Source of the DNA: Hyparrhenia diplandra
Taxonomy: Eukaryota; Streptophyta; Magnoliopsida; Poales; Poaceae
Reading direction: 5' to 3'
Assembly: GCA_015847255.1 (NCBI GenBank)
Contig: JADLZK010007300.1
Span: 372,001-436,000 of the forward strand
DNA: 64,000 bases
A model generated the notes under the pieces. The model had not been told where the DNA came from and did not search any database. It saw only the letters and a program-made list of their open reading frames with translations. The position numbers and the translations under genes are program-made. Positions 22,461 through 34,335 of this stretch are shown here, one piece after another. The stretch's first letter is position 1. Every line of letters starts with the position of its first letter.

Positions 22461-25400
22461 CTAATATGTTTCACATGTTTAATCTAGCTGCTCGGTCGTC
22501 ATGATTTATTTTATAAAATTAATCTAGAAATTACCTAAAATTTCAACATTTTTCAACTTGATTTCAAAGTAAGTGTAAAACTTATTTCTTTTACACCTCC
22601 GCCGGCTATATTTCGCCGATCACTGCAACTACAAATCAGCAAAGTGGTTCACGAACCTCACGACCGTTCTCCCTACCGTCGCTTTTTTTTTTTTTTTTTT
22701 TTTTGACATAAAGCATGATACATAAAAACCAACGTGAATTAATGGGACCAAAGTACAAAATACCCTAACTCAAATTACCCCATCGTAAATTGGATAATAG
22801 CCGATTTACTCGAAATAGTCAAACACTATATGCTATTTTACTATTTGTGATTTGATTGTGTTATAGCAATTGCAACCTCTTGGTCTATAATGTATTTATG
22901 TTGCTTAAACTTGAGTTCTATCTTCTATTCCTATAATTTTGTTGGCAGGGCTACCTTGGGCCTGGACTGTAGAACAAATGTGGCCCAACAATGAAGGTGG
23001 CAAACAAAATGGAACTAGACGATAAAGTCAGTCCAAAGATTATAATTTGCTAAATAAATAATATTCTGAAACGGCAGTGGAAAATACGTGTGCTGTGTAA
23101 AAAGGCGCCGAAGCACTGCGCTAGTGTTCAGTAAACAGTGCCAGGGAACAGCGACAGTACATCTGGCAGAAGATGGTGTGAATGTGATCCAGACCAACCA
23201 TGGTAGTGTAGCACGCGTGCACGCTTTTGCTTTGCATCCTGCTGTCCCGGTCGTCGAGGCGAGTTGGATCGATCGCGCTGCCTGTGCCTGCCTGCCATGA
23301 TGGGCGACGGGCGACTCTATCGATCGGATCGGCAATAGCATACTATGCGTCCATGCTAGGCGATCGAAGACGAAGAAGAGACCGGCCATGGCACCACCAC
23401 CACCATCATCATTCATCACAACCGATGGCTACCAGCCGCTGCTTGTCATGGGCACCTCGAGTGGTCTCCCACTCCACTTGAGCTTCCATTCAGCATCACC
23501 CTCCATGCGACGTGCAGGAGATATAAAGGAGCAGAGGAATTCAGTTCCTCCTCCAAAGAGGGGGCCGGGCCGGTTATCATCATCGATGCATGCACCACCA
23601 CCATTTGGTGCATGCCAACCAATGCAAGTGCAAGCCAAAGGCGATCCGATCATCCGACCAGTCGGTCTAGCCAACATAATTGGCTAGTGGGCCTTGCATT
23701 ACATACTAGGGCTAGACTGTCAGCAGATAGATTAAAAAAAGATTCCAAAATAAAATAATACAGGCTTTCGAAAGATCATGCATGCTGGACATAGCTCATG
23801 CGATCTTCGTGGGTGCGGTAGCGTGACTGGTCACGCACATATGATCGGTGCATCAACCACAATCTTTCGTCACAAGCATCAAACCCTCCTGTTTCTGAAT
23901 AATTAAAAAACAAGCATCATCAAATCTAGGCCGACGAGGCATGCATGCTTTGTGCCTATGTTGTTATTATATTACTATATCCTCAGTTTAAGTGGCGAAT
24001 GCATATATACATATATGCATGCACAAGCTTTTTGTAAAAAGATGCAATGCAAACTACTGTGCAACAAATCCTCTTTAGTTAAATGTCACTTTTGGGCACA
24101 AAGAATGCCACACACAAACATATATATAATTATTATATATTCGTTCACATGTCACTTTGGGGCAGCAGCGCGCAACTTTTGGCCCGAACAAGATTTGTTT
24201 CTTTGTTCGTTTCAGTCGTGAGAGGTCTGATGAGAAATAAAGGTAGCTAGAGCCATGCATCATGCATGGGGTGCTCCACCACCACCACCAGGCGCACCAG
24301 GCGAGATTAGTCTGCTCTTTTCCACTTTGGGTGCCCGGGGCTCTCATTTCATAGGCTGAAGATCGCCGAGACCTAAATAATAACGATCACATCGTCGTCG
24401 GCGTCGTCTCTTTTTATTTCGTGCTTTATCTCTTTCGATTCGATGGAGAGGAGAGATGGATGGATTGAGTAGTGCAATATGCCGCCTATGTGGGCACATA
24501 ATCGATCAGGGTCTCCACTCTCTCTGGGTTCTGGGTTGCATTGGTTGCATCGAGTGTAGTGTAGACTACTAGGCTGATTCGTGCTTGCCACTAGTCTAGT
24601 GTCGTCGTCCTGTCTGCGGTGCACTCATATCATATCATATCCTCGTGCATTTTCCGCGGCTGAGACGGGGCATCAAAAGGGCACATGCTTCATGCCCTCA
24701 TCGATCCCATAATGCACCATGGCACCGGAAGTGGATGCTGAGGATCGATGGCGACGCCGCACCCCCCGATCGAGCTGCTTTTACGGCGGCAACGTACGTA
24801 CGTGTCCGATGGAATTGAAAGAAAGCTAGTAATCTTAAAAAAAAAAAATTTCTTTTTCCGAAAGATCGAAATCTTCCACTTCGATCTCCCTTTTCCGCGA
24901 ATGAATGAACGAAGGTATAGGAAGCTACTACTAGCTAGCAATCATCAAAGTGCGGCAACGACGATGCCGCCGGCGACCGCGACACCGACACGATGCCATT
25001 TGGATAATTATTCGGCCCCATCCCCATCCATCCATCCATGCATCCGATCAGCAGTTTCCTCAGCAATTTCGCTTTCGGTAGCCAGCCGCCGGCCGGGGCC
25101 CCGATCGATCGGCCGAACATCCCCGCACTTCGATCCTTTTCGTCCATCGAGTCGTGTAATAACGGAGTTCCATCGGCACCCACGCACGCACGAACAAGAA
25201 TAATAATCTTACTGGATCGAGCTAGCGAGAGTACGGTCAGATGTGGCACCGCCGGGAAGTAATTAAAGCGTCGGCGTCGATGGATTCTTCTCTGCTGGTC
25301 GCGAATCGGATCAGATCGCCGGACGTCGTGATCGGTCGGGCTTCCAAAGCAGAATCGACGACGATACCAAAGCAACGAAGCATTATATATTATATGTATG

Positions 25401-28248
25401 TGCCTCCAAGCATCTCGATCAGTTCGGTTCGGTGATCGATCATGGAGAAGAAGAAGAAGAATATGTGACTGATGCAAAGTGTGCAAGAAACTAAAACACG
25501 TAGAATCTCGCAAAAGGTCCACAGCTGGGGACTAAATTAGAGCTGACTCGCTTTTTGAAAAAAAGATTTTATACGCTGTACTGGTAGTGTAGTGATCGGC
25601 ACAGACCTAATTCTATCCTACTGTATGTACTGTACGTGCGGGCACCTTTGCTTTCACTGCGGAAAAGATGGAGAGAGCACAGCAATCAAGCTGTGGAAAA
25701 ACTTTGGCACATGACTGATGATGACTCGAATAAAAAAGCACCAAACCAACCCAAAGGGGGGTCCCGGCCTCACTCACGGATCTGCTGTTTTTCCTCTCTT
25801 TGTAAAGGAAAAAGGAGAATGGATGGATGCATAATAGTCCAGTCACGGACGGACGAGAGGAGGCACCGACCGTTGATGAGATGCTGACACCAACAAACAC
25901 CTTTGGCTGTGGGGCCGGGCCACAAAAATTATTCAACGGCCCATTTAAGAATCCAGAGCCCTCTGTCTCCACGGCGTGAGGCCCACGCGGCTCTAGCAGT
26001 AGAATAGATAGGCCCCTTTCCCTTTGCGTGGAAAAGGGTAGCGCGCGGGCACATGCCTTTTTTTCGTGGGATTCGGTTCGGAAACCAGATTAGCAGGTGC
26101 CTATTGGCTTCTGAGGACCCAGCAGACACTTATTAGCAGGTACAGTACGTACATATATACAATAGCAATTGTAACACGCACGTCTGTTTCCATCTTTGTA
26201 CTAGTAACACTCCATCATCTTTTTAGGTTCCCAGACTCTAATCTAATCTAAAGTCGCCGATCTAACAAAGCCGGCCACCTCTATCTGATGTTATTCTTAA
26301 CCTCCGAGCTAGTGGGGTTCTATCTAGCTTCTGGTCGACACTAGTAGACTTTGTTTAGCCTTTTTTTCTGTACTACAAAACTTTATTTAATTGATAAGTG
26401 TGCAATCCATATACAGGGCATAGTACGTAAACGCGTGCAACCGTGTTGTGCCGGCCATATGGTGTGTGTCGCTGCAGGCTGAGCAAATCTCATGCAGTAG
26501 ATTTGTTCCTATATAAAAACACATACTGCTGGTAGCTTTGCAAATGGATCGGCTTTGCCCTAGCTAGGGCTAGGAAATTCTGCGAGTGGAATCTCCTCAT
26601 CTTGATGGAATCGACAGTCACGTGTTGATCCCGCGTAGCCGTAGCGTACGAGTAACTTGCTAGTGCGGGAAAAGTGTCAGCGGACAGAAAGCGGCAAAGT
26701 GCACACACAAGACGACCGTACTAGTAAAGTGGAAGGAAGTGGGTCACAAAAGTAGCGATGCTAATGCACGCATGTAGAGTTCTCATTAGTCTAACGCATT
26801 GCATTGCATTGCAGATTGGACCTCTAATTAACATACTCAACCGGGCATGCTTAAAGTTTGTAGATAGATCATCGAATCCCGGGTGAGTTGAGTTCGAGGC
26901 CCAAAACCAAAAGGTAGGCTTGATGGTTCACTAGTCACCACGCACAATCCAACTCGCCGCGGTGACCAGCAACAGTACACGCCCTGCACCTCTGCCCCTG
27001 CGTTGCACGATCAAGCAACAATACACTACTCCTACTCCTACTCCAGCAGTGCACTCTGCATGCCGTGGCAGGCACCATTGCCGCACCAGCACAAAAGTGG
27101 GATAAAAGATCTCACAAACACGATCGATGACTGACTGCTCCTCCCCTACTCCTCCAGTCTATCAGTAGTACGGTCATCGTGCACGAAAAACGACACGAAG
27201 ATTAAAGAAAGAATGGTCGCTACCCTACCGTGAACCCCGTCGACGTGAGCTACTAGTAGTACGAAAGCAGCTACAAGTAGTAGGTTGAGAGGCCCCAGGG
27301 CCAGGGCTCATCGATGGACCGGTCCGTCCGTCGTGCCTCGCGAGCGACGTCGTCGGTGTCGTGCTCCCGTTGCCTTTGACATGTCACGTTTCACAAGGCC
27401 GCCGAGCATGGAAAGCAAGCAGCACACAGCACAGACACAGGCCAGTGATTGATGGGCGCAACTCGCAGGCGCAGCCGGGCTGGAGATCCGCGTTTTCGAA
27501 GTGCACGCACCGCTTTTCCTTTTCCTTCCCCCTCATTTCCCATTTCCATCGCTTAACATCTGTACTCTACGCTGCCCCAGGCCCCCCGCAGTGCAGGGTA
27601 GTGTGCCTGCCTCCTGTCAACATGGACCGATGACGCGTCCAAAAGCAAAGAGAGAAAAGTTCAGTGCCGTACTAGCAGGCTAGCAAGGTGGTGGAGTGGA
27701 GTCGTCATCAAAGTGGAGATAATCCCTGCGTAAAAGTACTCGAAAGACGCCCATCTCCTGCCATCACACGCTTAACCAAACCTAACCATCCTTCTCCGCT
27801 GCCGCTTCACGCGCCACCATGCTAGTCGTCAGTGGCAGAGGCAACTGCGCCGCGCCTGCACGCACGAAAGGAATCGCTTGCAGTGGCTTTGCCATGTTGC
27901 CTCCGATGCGATGCGCTTGTTCCTTCGTTGCAACTTTTCTGGAGGGCAGGGCCGGGCAGGCGTGCAGGCGGAGTGTGTGACTTTGACTAGACCTAGACGT
28001 GCGCTAATGTGATTGATTACAGCTGCCACCGCTTTGCGGTCTACTGTACCCTACCAGCACAACGTTTGGGGCAGCTTGCATGTGATATCCATGAACCAAT
28101 CGTTGGACCCAACCCAAAAAGGAATCGCGTCCCACTGCAAGTTGTAACAGCACGGCAAGCAAGCAAGCACGCACGCAGTCTGATCGATCTGAGACGCTCA
28201 GCCATTTCGCACTTTTAGATGGCTAAAAATTGGAGCCGAACGTTACAT
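22461..28248. other. Long non-coding stretch
   Basis: No protein, tRNA or known microRNA precursor could be recognised on either strand. The sequence holds a pure T run (about 22682-22705), short CCA/CAT triplet tracts (near 23390-23410 and 24280), ATCC tetranucleotide tracts (near 25020-25040) and many CATG/GATC-rich palindromic words. Open frames here are short and lack domain signatures. It may contain promoters or long non-coding RNAs that cannot be read without expression data. Confidence 0.45.
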
Positions 28249-28540
28249 CGTCATTTTACTCACCGCGGTAAAAGACGAGGCCTTGTTTAGATTGGTAAAA
28301 TATCAATAGACTCAAAAGAATTGTCTCGCAATACATCACATACAAATAACCCATATGTAATTAGTTATTTTTTACCTACATTTAATAATTCCAAACATAC
28401 GCATTTTGATGTATTTAATGTGATGTGACGGAGAAAACGAGGAAAAACGGTTAGAAATTTTAGCCAACTAAAAAGGCCCAGTGCTTTGCGTAAAGAGAAG
28501 ATGATTACTACTCCACGTCATTTTACTCACCGCGGTAAAA
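28249..28540. repeat. 25-bp direct repeat flanking a hAT MITE
   Basis: cgtcattttactcaccgcgg plus taaaa is present at 28249-28273 and again at 28516-28540, on either side of the MITE at 28279-28478. The repeats are not adjacent to the element's ends, so they are not its target duplication. Confidence 0.9.
28279..28478. mobile_element. hAT-like MITE, about 200 bp
   Basis: Inverted termini GGCCTTGTTTAGATTGG and the complement of CCAACTAAAAAGGCC bound a 200-bp AT-rich insert with no coding capacity. The termini and internal words (gtctcgcaa, taattagttattttttacct, tgatgtgacggag) match the very common GGCCTTGTTTAG MITE family of panicoid grasses. The eight flanking bases do not match between sides, so the target duplication has decayed or the ends are slightly off. 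Confidence 0.8.
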
Positions 28541-29320
28541 ACTGGAACTGACGCCTCCTTTTACTGACTTGGTGCTGCTGCTGCTAGTCGATGACTGACC
28601 ACGACGTCGGCGACTCTGAGTGTGACGCACCGGACAAGTCAAATTTGTACCGACAAAGATCTGTCCCGGGAGTGTACCCACACGCCATTTATGCGGCGTG
28701 GGCGACACCAGCGGCCGCACGCACGTCACGAGGGACCAGACCATACGCGTAGTGCTCGTACACATACGACCATACAGTACGGTGGAGTAGATGCGATCCA
28801 TCCCGCCGGAGCCAGGAGGCCCCCTTCCTGATGCTGGCCGGCGTCCGCCGGCGTGGACGCCGAACCGCCGTGCCACTGCCGCGACGCGCAGCGGCGCCAC
28901 AAGATCGTCGATCGTAACACGAACACGATGGATAAACAGATGCACAGATTTCATAGCTAAACTTTGGACGATTTCTTCATTAATAACCAAGGTCAATAGC
29001 CCAGTACTTAATCTACTACCAAAACAACTAGGGTAGCAGAAAGATACTAGTATTCTCGAGCGGTGAACAAGAGTTAGCGATTTCTACATGAGATTAGCCT
29101 ACCCTGCAACTTGGTGCATTCCTACATGTACTCCTACTACTACTAGCAGCCCCAACAAAAGCTTGCTTGCTGCCTGACACCGGTCACGTGAACTAACACG
29201 CGGGAGGCAACCGGGAACTTCATTGACAGCCAGAAAACGAAGACGCCGACGACGAGTGCCCACCGCCGCCGCCGCAGGACCGAACGAACGTCGGCATGGC
29301 CCGCCTGGCCTCCTCGTCCG
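28541..29320. other. Intergenic, downstream of the RING gene
   Basis: GC-rich to about 28900, then AT-richer. The 200 bases nearest 29320 are likely the 3' UTR of the RING gene. No other gene is supported. Confidence 0.4.
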
Positions 29321-30493
29321 TCACAGCAGGACCTGGAGCGAGGCGTTCTTGGCGGCGGCGCAGACGGGGCACACCTGTGCAGCGGCCTCGCACGCGCGGC
29401 ACAGGCAGAGGTGCCGGCACGGGAGGAGCAGCACGCACGCGTCCCCACCGCCGCACGACTTGCACGACGACCGGGCTCCCCTGGCCGACGCCGCGTCGAG
29501 GAGGAGGCCGCCCGATGGCGGGGACGTCTCGAAGCAGCAGGACTGCGCGTCCTCCGCCGCGCCGCCGAAGCATCCGTCGCCGGTTCCGGCGGCGGGCGGC
29601 TCCTGCTGCTGGAGGAGCTGGTCGAGCGTGGCCCGGAGGCCCGCGGCCACGGCCTCGTGGCTCCGTGCGACGCCCAGCCACGCCTGGCCCTCGGCTGTCA
29701 GCTGACGAAGCCTCTCCTCCAGCTCCGCGTTGCGGCACCGCGCGCGCTCCAGCTCTGACTCCACCAACCGGAGCCGACCTGCCGCCGCGCGTTCCACGGC
29801 CGCCACCACCGCGCGCGCGTGACGACGGCGAGCATCCTGCAGCCCCGCGCGCATCCTCTCGGTCTGCAGAAACAATCACCATGCGAGCAAGAATCAGACA
29901 CCGTGTCCCACGACGTACTTCCGAGGTAGTATGCAGTAGTAACTACGACGGCCGCAATCGCCGGATCAATCAATCAAGACGGCGGCGTGGTCGTGGTCAA
30001 TCAACCAAGAAAGAAACACAACGCACCTCGAGCCTGACCAGCGCGTCGATCTCCACGCCCTGGTGGTACAGCTGCGCGAGGACGCCGCCGCCATTGCCCG
30101 CCACCGACGCCGCCGCCCGACCGCTGGTGGACGCGGCGGCGCCGCACCCTCCGGCCGCCGCCTGATCTGCACGTCGCCGGCGAACACCTGGCCGTGCTGC
30201 GTCGGCACCGGCAGCGGCAGGGGCAGAACCTGGTAGCCGCCATCATCCATGAACCCCGGCGCAACGCGTGCCCGCTTCCTCGGGAGGAACACGTTGTTGT
30301 CACCGCCACCGCCGCCGTTGCAGGTGAGCTCGCTGCGCGGCTGGGCGTCCGGCGCCGGCACGCACCCGCCGAAGCCGAGCTCGTCCAAGAACACGGAGCC
30401 GCCGGCGGCGCCCTCCAGCGCCCTGAAGGCGTGGCCGATGTCGTGGTGGGGAAGGAAGGCTGGGGAGAGGAGGTGCGGCGCCTGGACGGCCAT
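29321..30493 (-). CDS. BOI-type RING E3 ubiquitin ligase, one base out of frame in exon 1
   Basis: Two exons on the minus strand: 30493-30027 (ATG at 30493, MAVQAPHLLSPAFLPHHDIG) and 29863-29321 (stop TGA), joined by a GT-AG intron. Exon 2 encodes a coiled-coil-like segment (VVAAVERAAAGRLRLVESEL, NAELEERLRQLTAEGQAWLG) and a C-terminal C3HC4 RING (CKSCGGGDACVLLLPCRHLC, then CRACEAAAQVCPVC). This is the architecture of plant BOI / S-ribonuclease-binding-protein-1-like ligases, which ubiquitinate regulators in stress, cell-death and gibberellin responses. Exon lengths sum to 1010 nt, one short of a multiple of three. Near 30161-30170 (after GDVQI) the frame shifts; beyond it the other frame reads the family sequence GCGAASTSGRAAASVAGNGG and LAQLYHQGVEIDALVRLE. 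One added base gives an intact protein of about 336 residues, so a consensus error is plausible. Confidence 0.88.
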
Positions 30494-30700
30494 CGCCACC
30501 ACCGCCCTCTTGTCTTTGGCAAGAAGAGAGAAGAGGGAGGGACTTCCCGGGGAGGAGGGAGGGAGATGTGGGTAGTGGAAAGGCAACGGGTGGGAGGGGA
30601 AGGTTATATATACGGCCGGGGCGGCGACGGGGCGGTCGGGCGGTGCGGGGAAGACACGTTGGGTGTGTGGGCCGCCTGACTGCAAGGAGACAAAAGCTGC
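30494..30700 (-). promoter_or_regulatory. RING gene core promoter and 5' UTR
   Basis: A TATATATAA box on the minus strand (30605-30613) lies about 112 bases upstream of the ATG, followed by a CT-rich leader. Spacing fits a normal plant core promoter with a 5' UTR of roughly 80 bases. Confidence 0.65.
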
Positions 30701-32032
30701 CGGTTTTTGTTTATCTTGACGAGGAGAGAGAGAAGAGGGTCAGACGAAATATAGGGGAGGGTGGCAGATCACAACACAATAGGGGCACAGGCAAGCAAAG
30801 AGGCGAACGGATTGGATGCGGCTGCGACCTCTCTTTTTTCCAGCGACTTTAATAATGGCGATCGTTTAGTCGCCGGAACCAATACTTTACCCGGCCTCGA
30901 CCTCGCCTTTTGTCTGCGCTACTGAACGCTTCTTTTTTCTTTTGAGGGTTGTCATGGGTGGGTTTTTTTTTTTTTCTTTGATTTTGTTGGTGCCTTGCCT
31001 GGCGATTGATTGATTCGCCGGCCCGAGTGGCGTGACGGTGGTGCGAGACGTGGAGTACTAGAGTGGTGGTGGTGGTGGTGGTCCGCGTGAGGCAGCATGC
31101 AAAGGGAGGTCTACCTGCTCTGGGTGGGAGCTTGACGTTATGTGTTCTTCTTTTTCTTTGATTAATTGCTCAGTTGTGGTTGTGTCATTACCGGGGAAGT
31201 CCATCAAAGAGGATTACTGGGGAGTAACGTATCATATGACGACGATATTCTACGTTTCAGGTGATGGAGTACTTGCTAAGGTAGCTAGAGGGGCGATTAA
31301 GGACATGTTTAGATGCAATTCTAAAAGGGTCCAGATTGTTTTTTGGATTCTATATAATCTAGTATACTTCTAAAACTCTGGTATTTTTATATCTATCCTA
31401 TGGATCCAAACGCTACATACAACAAGTCTACATCGCCACAATACACGGACGACGGTGTGCAAAATAAGGTGCTAGTCAGCCACTAGGTGATAGGTGATGA
31501 CAGTACAAGCACGGAAAACGCCACAGCGCACGGACAGCGGTGTGCAGACCCCCTGCATCTGCTTCTCTGCATGCGCGCAAGAACCCAACGACAGGTCCTG
31601 AACGGGCCGCGCCATCCGTGCCCGGTTGACGGGTACACTTCCCGAAACGCCAAGTGCGTGACCATGATGCCCGGCAGACCCGGATCTGCTTTGCTCTGCT
31701 GCATCTAGTCGGGCAGATTCTACATCTAAAATAAACGCTCGTCTTGATACTACTGCATCTACCAGTATTTATTACTCCCTCTATCAAAACATATTTACGA
31801 TTCTCGGTTTTTTTTCAGAAAATCAACCCATTCCATCTCTGATCAAAATTCTATAAAAAAAATTACCAACAGTTTCTACAAAAATAAGCTGAATTAATTA
31901 TACCGGGGAAGGTTGTGACACCGTGGTGTCAGAGCCGGCTGCCTAAATCCTCTACCTATCCTACCGTTTGGACAACGAATGTCATAAAAACCCCTCCAAT
32001 AGACTATCTATCGGACTAACTTGTTAAAGCAA
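30701..32032. other. Upstream intergenic region with MITE-like pieces
   Basis: A T run (about 30962-30975) and a GGT tract (about 31062-31080) are present. Near 31300-31420 a 100-bp AT-rich segment has imperfect inverted ends (tgtttagatgc against the complement of ggatccaaacg), resembling a small MITE. A single Stowaway-like end (tactccctctatcaaaacat) occurs at 31774. No gene is recognised. Confidence 0.45.
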
Positions 32033-34335
32033 CTCCAACAACAGCACCCATATCAAGAACACTACTTTGGATTTAGGTGCCCTCCCCAACTCTTGTTGGC
32101 ACAATAAATTTCATTTGCTCCACCAAGTAGCATCCAAAACAAAGCCCCAAATCTATATCAAAAGACAATGACATAGGGGAGCCGGGCATCATTGAGTCGT
32201 TTTCTTCCCTCGTCTCCACACACGGCTGGTGGACACGGCCGAAGCGTATGCGGCCCCGCGTTGAAGGAGCTAGTGCGGCGGATCCATGGTGGGCGTCGGG
32301 AGGCGCCCCCACACCCGCCGAGGTTGGAGGTGCCACCGAAAGCGTAAAGCGAGGGGCTTACAGATCCGTGGAAGGGTGAAATCTCATGTTTCGTTTTGGA
32401 AATTGATGACACACTTGTGGACTAATCCTTTGCTCTAAGTGATGACTTGAGATATGATTAGGTTGATGACAAGGAGCATGGTGATCATGAACATGGACGA
32501 TGATGGTGGACATGATGGATCGTCAAGCTCGGTGGATCGGCTTGAAAGGAACCCCGAGATCAAGGCAAAGGTATCCCGATAGGGTTTTTTCCTTTCGGTG
32601 ATCAAGACACGATAGAGCCGCGTGTGATCACATTATAGGATAGATAGCCGACTATCAAGAGGGGATGCCACGACAATCCTTTGGTGAAGTGCTTCTAGGT
32701 CCAATTGGCTTGCATATTGCATTTAGGACATGAGAGCACTAACTTCGATCTTGCCTAACTTTTCGACGTACTAACATTGGTGATAATGTGGTCATCCGTG
32801 TTGGCAACCTATGGCAAGAGGCTTAAGCAAGGTTGAAGCAAAGAGCAAAGAAAAAGATGAAGAAGCCGGTTTTCAGCCGACAGACGCGAAGTTCGACCGG
32901 ACGCATGCACATTGTCCGCTGAGTCCGATCGAAATTCCAGAGAGCATGTTTTGAACTTTGAATTTGGATTCGACCGACGCGGATCAAACCTCGACCGAAC
33001 CATGACCGGACACACTTGAGGAGGGCGTCACCGGTGGGCCTGTGCCTTGTCGACTATAATGTGATCGGACGCTTGACCGAACCCGCCGGGTGCTTCCGGC
33101 CCGAAGGCCCGGCCACCCTAAAAAGAGCCCATTTCGTGGCCAACGGCTCTATCTCGTGAGGGGGCTTCTATATCCGGTTTGCCCGGTTTTAAGCCTCTCG
33201 CTTGCACATTTGAACACTCTAACTTGCTTGTGAGCATTTGAGACTCCTCTCCACTCATCTCTTCATCCATAATTCGTATTCTTGGTGAGATTGAGAGTGA
33301 TAGAAGTGCATTGCATTGGTGATTGCATCTAGAGGCACTTCATCCTTGGAGAAGCCATGGGATTCTTGTTTTCTTGGGAATTTGCCCCGGTTCCCTAGCG
33401 GCTTGGAGCAAGAGGCGGTGTTGAGCTCAAGTGGAGCTTGTTTGAGGCCACACCGTGGTGATTGTGAGGGGTCGTTCCTTACCCCGGGAGAGATTCGCGA
33501 AAAGGAGCACTAGTGGATTGCTCGTGGCTTGTTGGACCCTCTCTTGTGATCGTTTGCTTGAGCTCCCATAGGGGATTTGGCACCGCCATTGCTTGGCATA
33601 CGTCAAGTGAGTGTGTCGCCACAACGGGGACTTAGCGTCGCAAGCACGTGAACCTCGGTGAAAAATCATCGTGTCATTGTTCTTGCTCGTTGGAGATTTC
33701 TTGTACACGGTGATTGGCCACAACCTCTACTCGACAACGGTGGTATTGTATTCGAGCACCTCTTTGCATTTACTTGGTATTATATCTTGCTAGGGTGCTT
33801 AGCTTGTTAGGTTGAGTAGCTAGTTTGTTTAGCTTAGCCTTGTTAGCTCCTAGAGGTAGAATTAGTTAGAATTGTTGTTCACCTAGGAGTAAACTAGCGA
33901 CATAGCCCTTGTTGTGATTAGAGACAATAGAATTGACTTGTGGCTTGCATAGCTAGTTTGTAGCATCGCTTATATTAGCTTCGCCATTTTGTTGTCTAAC
34001 CGGTGTGTTTAGTGTTGTTGCAAGAATTTATAATAGGCTATTCAACCCCCCCTCTAGCCATTAGGACCTTTCAAAGGGGCATTGCTCTTGGCCTCCCAAG
34101 CAATCGGATCTTCGCCATGAGATGCGCGACGACGAGGGATGGTGCAACCGACAAGGAGGAGAAGGGGAGGGAGCGGGGGCATCTACGTCGGTCCGTGAGA
34201 AGGGGAGGGAGTGTTGGGAGAGCAAAAATGGGGTCTGAGTGTTGGCCAACAAAAATAGGGTCTGAGTGAAGAATTTGGGTGCCCAAACAAATTTCGGGGC
34301 TATAGTAGAGACCCCGTTGGAGCTCGCTTTTTAGA
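32033..34335. mobile_element. DNA-element remnant interrupted by a solo LTR
   Basis: aaagcaactccaac near 32033 and the inverted gttggagctcgcttt ending near 34335 form an imperfect inverted pair, each next to a related inner phrase (ggtgccc / gggtgcc). The material outside the solo LTR amounts to about 600 bp and has no coding capacity. This looks like a non-autonomous DNA transposon into which the LTR element at 32377-34073 inserted. Family and target duplication were not resolved. Confidence 0.5.
32377..34073 (+). mobile_element. Solo LTR, 1697 bp, with AAGGG target duplication
   Basis: The unit starts TGAAATCTCATG and ends GGACCTTTCA, giving the inverted tips TGAAA/TTTCA. It is flanked by AAGGG on both sides (32372-32376 and 34074-34078). 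Its composition (gaaattgatgacac near the start, a run of C before ctctagcc near the end) is like the long LTRs of grass SIRE/Maximus-type copia elements. No internal domains remain, so the element collapsed to a solo LTR by LTR-LTR recombination. Orientation is inferred from that resemblance. Confidence 0.88.

Noticed and set aside
22682..22710. T run as the A tail of another minus-strand retroposon
   Set aside because: No target duplication or body with LINE features could be defined around it.
25685..25710. miR396-like stretch aagctgtggaaaaactttgg
   Set aside because: It does not match the mature sequence, and no hairpin was found.
29220..30165. Long plus-strand frames (for example 29296-30165) over the RING gene
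   Set aside because: They are antisense shadows of the GC-rich minus-strand exons and show Arg/Pro/Ala composition without domains.
33316..33723. Frames inside the solo LTR
   Set aside because: They lie fully inside the 1697-bp LTR and show no domain.
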